Source: Corylus avellana (lineage: Eukaryota; Streptophyta; Magnoliopsida; Fagales; Betulaceae). From it: 64,000 nucleotides of DNA. The notes below the pieces were generated by a model. It worked only from the letters and a program-made list of their open reading frames with translations, did not search any database and was not told where the DNA came from. The DNA is taken from NCBI RefSeq assembly GCF_901000735.1, contig NC_081543.1, forward strand, positions 16,767,574 through 16,831,573, given 5' to 3'. The position numbers were made by a program, and so were the translations under genes. Below are positions 57,769 to 64,000 of this stretch, piece by piece; within the stretch, counting starts at the first letter, position 1; each line of letters begins with the position of its first letter.

Positions 57769-58490
57769 GCCCAGCTAGCTTATTTTATGTGACCAAAGTG
57801 ATGTTCGATGTATATATTTGAAAGATTTGGTAAATAATTAGATATGCATGAAAGTGTTGGGTTGGTGAGAATCACGTGAGGTCCACCGCTATTTGGGCCT
57901 CCACCACCCGGGGATACACATTTGCCGGCCTTATGTGTTTTGGCCGTTGGAATCTCACCGTTGGAAGCTCATGAAAGCTACTCACGGGGAATTCTAGGCT
58001 ATTATAAATAAATTAATTAATTAAATTAAATAGAAAAAAAAATAAAATTAAAGGGAAAAATATACTTTGCCCCTCAAAGTTTTATCCAATTTGCAATTTA
58101 GCCTCAAATGTTTAAAAATTAATAATGTACTCAAATAAAATATCAAAAATTGGTAATGGGATCCATTTGCCAATAATTTCAATTTTCTCTTACAAAAATT
58201 ATTGAAAATACTTAATTGTAGGCCTGGAAAAGCGAGTTGGGGGTCAAGTTGACCTGCCACCCTTTTAGCCTCAACCCAGACACGTCATGGTAAATTATCG
58301 GGTAACCTAACACGATTGGTCTGACCCGTTTAAAATAACGGGTCGTATTAAGTTAATATGACCCGTTTAGCTATGGATCGTGTCGGGTTTACACACCCCG
58401 TTTGAAGGAAAAATGATGTAACATCATTGGAATTCAATAAAAGCATTCACAAATTACAATATGATAAAACTATAATAGGTTTAATTGTCT
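57769..58490. other. Upstream region of the small membrane-protein gene; repeat-derived
   Basis: 57769-58030 is the probable promoter. 58050-58200 carries the dispersed phrase 'TTTGCCCCTCAAAGTTT ... CAATTTAGCC', also present in other form at 61866-62145. 58230-58400 has repeated GACCCGTTT / CGGGT words typical of a dispersed MITE-like repeat, but no paired ends were found. Confidence 0.5.
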
Positions 58491-59152
58491 ATTAGATTAA
58501 CAAATTTTCACAATAAAATCATTCACAATGTGATAAAAACATAATAAGTTTAATTGTCTATTAGATTAGCAAATTGGCATTCAATAAAAGCATTCACAAA
58601 GATTAGCAAATTTTCAACTCCACCATAGCAAGTAGCAAATTTCAAACTATAAAGTTTACATAGTAAATGATTTGGAAATTGTCTCTAATAGGTTTAATTG
58701 TCTATTAGACAATTAAATAACTAATAACAACTTCATCATCTTTTGAAATTAAGCCCATAACACCAAATCACTTACTAAGTAAGGTAAAACCATATTAAGA
58801 AAAAGATAGTCAAAGAGAGCTATTAGATTAACAAATTTTCACAATAAAATCATTCACAATGTGATAAAAACATAATAAGTTTAATTGTCTATTAGATTAG
58901 CAAATTGGCATTCAATAAAAGCATTCACAAAGATTAGCAAATTTTCAACTCCACCATAGCAAATAGCAAATTTCAAACTATAAAGTTTACATAGTAAATG
59001 ATTTGGAAATTGTCTCTAATAGGTTTAATTGTCTATTAGACAATTAAATAACTAATAACAACTTCATCATCTCTTGAAATTAAGCCCATAACACCAAATC
59101 ACTTACTAAGTAAGGTAAAACCATATTAAGAAAAAGATAGTCAAAGAGAGCT
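58491..59152. repeat. Tandem duplication, 2 x 331 bp
   Basis: 58491-58821 and 58822-59152 are nearly identical; I see two base differences (GCAAGTAGC/GCAAATAGC and ATCTTTTG/ATCTCTTG). The unit also contains internal direct repeats (TTTAATTGTCTATTAGA). It is non-coding. Confidence 0.95.
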
Positions 59153-59514
59153 AGCAAAAACAAAGTAAAAAACCAAAAAAAAAAAAAAAAAAAAAACAAA
59201 TACTAAAACTCCATCATCATTACAAATTGGGTTTTCATTATGCCTGGTATTGTCCATTTGAAGGATCTATCCCATGCAATCAAACACCACAAATATGCTC
59301 ATTTTAAGGAATATTAACAGATTGTGCTGCAGATGAATTTGGAATGTCACAGGAATTGATATCCGTTGTCAAAACATCCTCTTCTTCACTATCTAACTTC
59401 ATTTGTCTGCGTTCTATATCAAAATATAAGATGAATTAATGTTATTATAGTGTAGTAAACAAATAATAAAAGTAAATAAAGTAATTAAATATTCAAATAA
59501 TTAATATTACTTGA

Positions 59515-59745
59515 GTTCAAAAATGGTGTTGTCGCCGAAGCTTGATATGAGTCCAAAAATGGTGTTGTTGCCTGAGCATGCTCTGAGTGCAAAAATGGTG
59601 TTGTCGCCTGAGCTCTGAGGGCAAAAATGGTATTGTTGCCTAAGCTTGATATGAGTGCAAAAAAGGTGTTATCATTGGTGCTTGATATGAGTTCAAAAAT
59701 GGTGTTGTTGCCGGAGCTTGCTCTAAGTGCAAATCTTGGGGCATC
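59515..59745 (-). repeat. Coding minisatellite in the NAC C-terminal exon
   Basis: About six units of 36-39 bp sharing CAAAAATGGTGTTGTTGCC on the plus strand, which read as repeated ATTPFL(H/N/D)S on the minus strand. Unit-length differences break the frame and one unit has a TAG. Confidence 0.8.
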
Positions 59746-60064
59746 TTGTCTCCTGAAACAAATTGCACATTACCCATGAGGCTTGTCTCTATAAGATCCA
59801 ATTCATCACATGAAGGTATTTGATAATATGCATTAAATTGTGATTGCGTTGTTGAAGATGCTTTGGGTTCATGTTTCTTACATTCAACATTTGGATCTCG
59901 TGATTCTTGACTTGTTGATTGTCATGTTGGAAGCTTCTTACTGGATATTTCATGCTATCCATGTCTTTGTTTCTGATTCTACAAATAACTTACTCAGTTA
60001 CTCGTTAAATTGCAAAACACCCAGAAAACAAAAAGATAGATATAACTTTAGTTGTCAGAATATT

Positions 60065-60290
60065 AAAAGATATTTTGTGTGAATACAAAAACATTAAACC
60101 TTGATGGATTTGTGTTGTATATTTCAATCAAAAGTTTCAAAGTGATCATACAAGTCAATTAGTTGACATGGTATATATTTTTAAATGATATTTTGTGTGA
60201 GTACAATAACATTAAGCATTAATGAATTTGTTGTAATTTATTTCAATTTTTAGTCTCAAAATGACCATACTAATTAATCAAGTTGCTCCG
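60065..60290. repeat. Degenerate tandem duplication, about 115 bp
   Basis: Two copies share GATATTTTGTGTGA(A/G)TACAA, ACATTAA and TCAAA(G/A)TGA(T/C)CATAC. They lie in the NAC intron and are non-coding. Confidence 0.65.
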
Positions 60291-60698
60291 ATGTATTAAA
60301 ACACTAAAAGAATTATGTAATACGTAATTTTGTTGCAATTATGTGATACGTAAAATGACATGCATGAACAGGGTAATTAACTTTATCAGACTTTGGTAGT
60401 TAATTAATTCACTATTTCCTAGCTCCCAAAACCTAAAGAAATTCTTAACAATTTGGACAGTAAATTATGTTAGAATTCATGTAGGGTCCAACTGTTTGAA
60501 AAATTGTCTGAACAATTTAAAATTTTCGTGGGTGACCCGAGTTTTGTGGGCTATATACGGTGCCGGAACTTCGTTGGCTGACCTTTTCCCAGTTGCTAGT
60601 AATATTCAAAAGCTAATGAAAGAAAACAACATTAATTTTGGCTCTTTTTTCATTGCGTATTTTATCATAATATTTATCAAAGAACCAACCCTTAATGT

Positions 60699-61040
60699 TG
60701 TTAGGTGGTCTTGGGCCTCTCTCAACTCCAAAAGTTAGGTCAAGAGGTGATGCTTTCCCTCACACTTATAAACTGACCACCAGCCCTTTCCACAACTGAT
60801 GTGAGATAATGTCAACAATCTCCCCTTAGACATCAGGCCTCGGGTTGGAGCAGAGACAACCTATTTCTCTTGTGGACTATTAGGCCAAGACTTATTGGTT
60901 GAACTTAGGTTCTCATACCAATGTTAAGTGGTCTTGGGTCTCTCTTAACTCCAAAAGTTAGCTCAAGAGGTGAGACTTTTCCTCACACTTATAAATTGAC
61001 CATCAGCCCATTCCACAACTAATGTGGAATAACCATAACA
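60699..61040 (-). mobile_element. TRIM (terminal-repeat retrotransposon in miniature)
   Basis: 342 bp with two 119-bp direct terminal repeats (60699-60817 and 60922-61040), each TGTTA...AACA. Next to the right repeat the minus strand reads TGGTATGAGAACC, close to the tRNA-Met primer site TGGTATCAGAGCC. Next to the left repeat it reads TAAGGGGAGAT, a purine tract. Flanking bases AATGT and AACGC are at best an eroded duplication. No coding capacity. It lies in the NAC intron in the gene's orientation. Confidence 0.8.
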
Positions 61041-61580
61041 AACGCTATTTAGTTTTGGAAAACCAAAATAATAATAAAATCAAATAAAAAACGATAAATC
61101 AAATACAAGGAAGCTTCAAGAAAACAAATAAAGATGGATGAAGGAGTTGATATACTTACATCTTCAACGTGTGAATAGTCTCGAAGAGAAAACTCATGCG
61201 TAATCCAGTGTCCGTTACCAACACATTTGGCCTTGTTCTTCTTATATTCGAAGACGAAATATTTTTTTAAACCCAATAAGTTTATTTTCACCATCACGAA
61301 TTGCTTCGGTGTGTTCGACCTTCCAAGTGCCAGACCCGACTACTCTCTCCATCCTTGATTTGCTTTCCCTCTTTAGCTTCGTGAATACGAAGAAAAATTG
61401 TTTGAAAATCTTTTCGAAAATCATCCATATCTCCTTGTCGCTATAGATGTTATACTCAACCACCCAATCATGGGGTCTTGGCACTCCCTTGACTTTCTTT
61501 TGAAGAAAGTCAACAAGAAGTTCTTCATCCTCCGGTACAAAACGAAATCCCACAGGTACTGCTAGGCTCCCTCTTCCCAT

Positions 61581-61794
61581 AAAATGTTAGTTCTTAATTT
61601 GCCGATTGACAAGCTGGTTAAAAAAGTATACGTTACAAGTGTAAGTCGCAATCACCAAGCAACCTACTTGTGGTTGTTTCACTTGGCGTGATCGTAGATT
61701 ATACCCACCATACTGAAAGATAAACGATATTCATATTAGTCATTTACATAATATTAATTCATAATCCTGCCACTACATTAACGAGACCTGAATT
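61581..61794. promoter_or_regulatory. Upstream flank of the NAC locus
   Basis: About 210 bp between the NAC ATG and the inverted duplication. No clear TATA box; nothing else recognised. Confidence 0.4.
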
Positions 61795-62340
61795 ACCAAG
61801 ACCTGAAATATAACTTGTACATGAATATTGGCAGAAATTTTGTGCACCTAAACATTTCATTTTGGGGAAAATGCAGTTTGCCCCCCTGAAGTTTCAAGAG
61901 TTTTTCAATTTTAACCCCAAAGTTCAAAAATTGGCAATCTACCCCCCTGAAGTTTAAAAAATTGGCAATTTAAACCCTCAATTTAATTTTTCCGTTAAAT
62001 TGGACGAAATTTTTTTAAAAAAAGCCTGAGGGTTTAAATTCAGGTTGAATTGGCAATTTTTAGGGGTTTTTCAATTTTAACCCCAAAGTTCAAAAATATG
62101 CAATCTACCTCCCTAAAGTTTCAAAAATTGGCAATTTTTCCCCTTTCATTTTTATTCTTTCGAACCATGTACCAATTGTTTTAAAAATTAACTTCTAAAT
62201 GAACATGCCAATAAAATGTAGACCCCGCATAAGGTTATTATGTTCTATCCACCATTTGGGAAAAGATAAAAAAATTTATAGTATACAGAAAGATTAGAGA
62301 AGATATTAAATGTTGCATGTCATAAATTAAAAATTAAAAA

Positions 62341-62371
<31 letters not shown>

Positions 62372-63400
62372 TCATAAGAAACCTATAGGAGTCCCCTTAC
62401 AAGTTACAACTACTCCAACATAGATTCTCTTTACAATTTCATCATATCTATCCACAAATCCCTTTTGCCACTTTTTTTTTTTTTTTTGTTGCTGTAAAAT
62501 GGTATTCAATATAAAATTGAAAAACATTCCCCACTCAGATGAAAGGAAATAATATACAAATTAATCCTTCAATTTTTGAACATCAGCACAAAGTAAATAA
62601 TATACAAATTAAAATAAACAAATGAACAAGTTGTACACGGGGAGCATCTACCATCTTCCACACATAGCTTGTTCATTTGTTTAGTAAGTATAATAAATTT
62701 AAAACAACAATTTTTTTAAAATAATTAGAAACGTATCTTGAATTACCATGACTTGAAAAACCTACCTATTTAATACACTTTTTTTGGTCTATCGTCTCAT
62801 ACATTATACAATATTTTTTTGTCTTTCAATTAATCAAAAGGAAACCCTTGCACAACTACATCCCTAACCCCCCAACAATATTGGAAAACAAAACAAAAAT
62901 TTACATGGTTAGGAAGAAAATGAAGAAACTGTCCAGGGTCCACATTTTATTTGCCAAACAAAATAAGATTTGGATAAAGCAATCGAAGGAAGGACATCGG
63001 TACATAATTTGTTTTCTATCATGTTTAGTAAGTATAATAAATGTAAAACTAAAATTTGTTTTCTATCATGGACACTACTTTATAAGTGGCAGAATGCACT
63101 GTCTTTGACATGGGACTTTACTGCTTCATTCATCTAATTTTAGATTTTTAAGTTTTTTTGTTTAATTTGGGTTGGATGTGCCTTATCATTTATTGTTAAG
63201 CTGGGTCACATTGTTTTAGGAATCAGAAATATATTTGTATTGGGTCACATTTGTTTAACCTTACATTCCATATTTTATTGGCATTTGCATTTAGAAGTTA
63301 ATTTTTCTAACAATTGGAACACGGTTCGAAATAATAAAAATTAAATGTTTAGGTACACAAAATTTCTACCAACATTCATGTACAAGTTATATTCTTAACA
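61795..63400. repeat. Inverted duplication flanking about 1 kb
   Basis: 61800-61866 (TATAACTTGTACATGAAT, AGAAATTTTGTG, CCTAAACATTT) and 62155-62240 are matched in reverse by 63340-63395 and 63250-63335 (for example AACCATGTACCAATTG against CAATTGGAACACGGTT, and ATTTTATTGGCAT). The left arm is split by the insertion-like block 61866-62145. No target-site duplication could be fixed. Probably a degenerate inverted-repeat transposon; its interior is AT-rich with no recognisable gene. Confidence 0.6.
61866..62145. repeat. Dispersed repeat with reiterated 'AATTTTAACCCCAAAGTTC' phrases
   Basis: Repeats the words TTTTTCAATTTTAACCCCAAAG, CCCCTGAAGTTT and AAATTGGCAAT several times. A related block is at 58050-58200. 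Absent from the matching arm of the inverted duplication, so it inserted later. Confidence 0.6.
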
Positions 63401-63909
63401 CACCCTATTACCAAAAAAATATAAAAAAAGTCATTAACACACTGCAGGGGACAGAAATTATCAAAATTTACACTTACAAGTCAAAATTCTAACATGCCCT
63501 GCTTAACAAACAAAAAAGAAAAAAAAAGTACTAAACCCTAAACAAAAATGCTACACGTTTTGAGGGATTTATAATGGAATTGTGCAGGGCTGGGTTTCAG
63601 GGAATTTTCATTTGCAACCTCAACCAGTAAAAGGACAATATGCAGTAAACACAAGCATGAAATTCTCAACAATAAAGATTTCAATATTTTCCAGCATCTT
63701 TCCTAATCATGCCTCCCTTCCTATTAATTTCTTGCATTTCAAACATATGTTTGAAACAAGTATATAAAAAAAATATATGAAGTTTAACCCACTCACCTTG
63801 GTCATCGATTTGGTTCGAGGAGGTATCCTTGCTTGTCTCGTATTGTCCTGAGGCATATAACAAAAAATAGATAGCAGTGGGTTTTTTTTTTTCTTCAGAC
63901 GGGGATTAT
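63401..63909. other. Unassigned AT-rich flank
   Basis: No supported gene. On the minus strand, ATG at 63857 opens 20 codons ending before CAAG|GTGAGT at about 63798, which could be a small first exon, but there is nothing to confirm it. Confidence 0.4.
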
Positions 63910-64000
63910 TGTAACGCCCCGAAAATTAATTAACTGGTAATTTATTCCATGGTTTGTCTCCCAACCTTATCTCCCACGGGACAAGACTCAGGAACCTTTA
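63910..64000. repeat. Start of a Gypsy-type LTR cut by the window edge
   Basis: TGTAACGCCCCGAAAATTAATT is a typical beginning of chromovirus-like Gypsy LTRs in plants. Only 91 bp are visible, so the identity of the element cannot be tested here. Confidence 0.5.

Larger units (their letters stand above)
59304..61580 (-). pseudogene. NAC-domain transcription factor gene with lesions
   Basis: The first coding segment 61160-61580 holds most of a NAC DNA-binding domain: PVGFRFVPEDEELLVDFLQK, YNIYSDKEIW, ESKSRMERVVGSGTWKVEH, DGENKLIGFKK, then in another frame YFVFEYKKNKAKC and NGHWITHEFSL, ending at donor GAT|GTAAGT. The frame change falls in a run of seven T (61262-61268 on the plus strand); six would restore it. 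Downstream exons fit at about 59511-59977 and 59413-59304, the last ending in an acidic SEEEDVLTTDIN and TAA, with the phase matching across the last intron. The middle exon has a TAG in its repeat array and another stop near its start. A TRIM element lies in the first intron. The gene is probably dead, unless the T-run is an assembly error. Confidence 0.72.

Noticed and set aside
57410..57778. Plus-strand frames of 122 and 79 codons
   Set aside because: Antisense shadows of the complete minus-strand gene at 57304-57768.
63798..63857. Possible 20-codon first exon with donor CAAG|GTGAGT on the minus strand
   Set aside because: The downstream part is AT-rich and shows no matching exon; chance cannot be excluded.

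Overview
This window is nuclear DNA from a flowering plant, probably a woody eudicot. Genes have introns with GT-AG borders, intergenic DNA is AT-rich, and most of the length is nested LTR retrotransposons and small DNA transposons. No bacterial, viral or organellar gene set is present. I could not fix the species. One 100-base assembly gap lies at 21661-21760.

Four host loci are visible. (1) A JmjC-domain oxygenase gene of the JMJD7 / Arabidopsis JMJ32 type runs on the minus strand from 7625 to beyond the left edge. Its second intron (123-6653) has grown to 6.5 kb with a Copia relic, two LINE fragments and a partial tandem copy of exon 2. (2) A complete SWEET2-type sugar transporter gene lies on the plus strand at 47526-55367, with six exons and 235 codons. 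A 5.4-kb Copia element sits in intron 1. (3) A complete one-exon gene for a small plant-specific membrane-anchored protein lies at 57304-57768 (minus). (4) A NAC transcription factor locus lies at 59304-61580 (minus), broken by a homopolymer frameshift and further downstream lesions.

Between the host genes lies a transposon mosaic. 8059-21419 is a large inverted-repeat (Mutator-like) element. Its interior was invaded by a Tat-lineage Gypsy element (9914-20401, TSD ATCTT) that carries an antisense ORF downstream of pol. 21460-22186 is a CACTA-type non-autonomous element. 22.4-46.1 kb is a nest of Athila-like Gypsy elements. A non-autonomous minus-strand element called here O is interrupted by a 1.8-kb solo LTR (TSD GTGAT) and, inside its 5' LTR, by a full-length Athila-like element called here E (31366-41184, TSD AAACT). 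Two plus-strand relics (H, H2) flank them. Small elements in the same stretch include a Mutator-type MITE with a perfect 9-bp TSD (23183-23760) and a hAT-like MITE (24262-25191). The Copia element in SWEET2 contains its own passenger, a tRNA-derived SINE inserted in frame in gag. A 342-bp TRIM element sits in the NAC intron.

I found no host gene cluster or defence/biosynthetic system. The most informative observations are how the JMJ, SWEET2 and NAC genes tolerate or fail under insertions, the nested order that target-site duplications reveal, the antisense ORF of the Tat element, the repeat-bearing protein of element O, and clusters of a CTCGATCG-type motif shared by all the Athila-like elements. 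All domain assignments come from reading the sequence; no database search was run.
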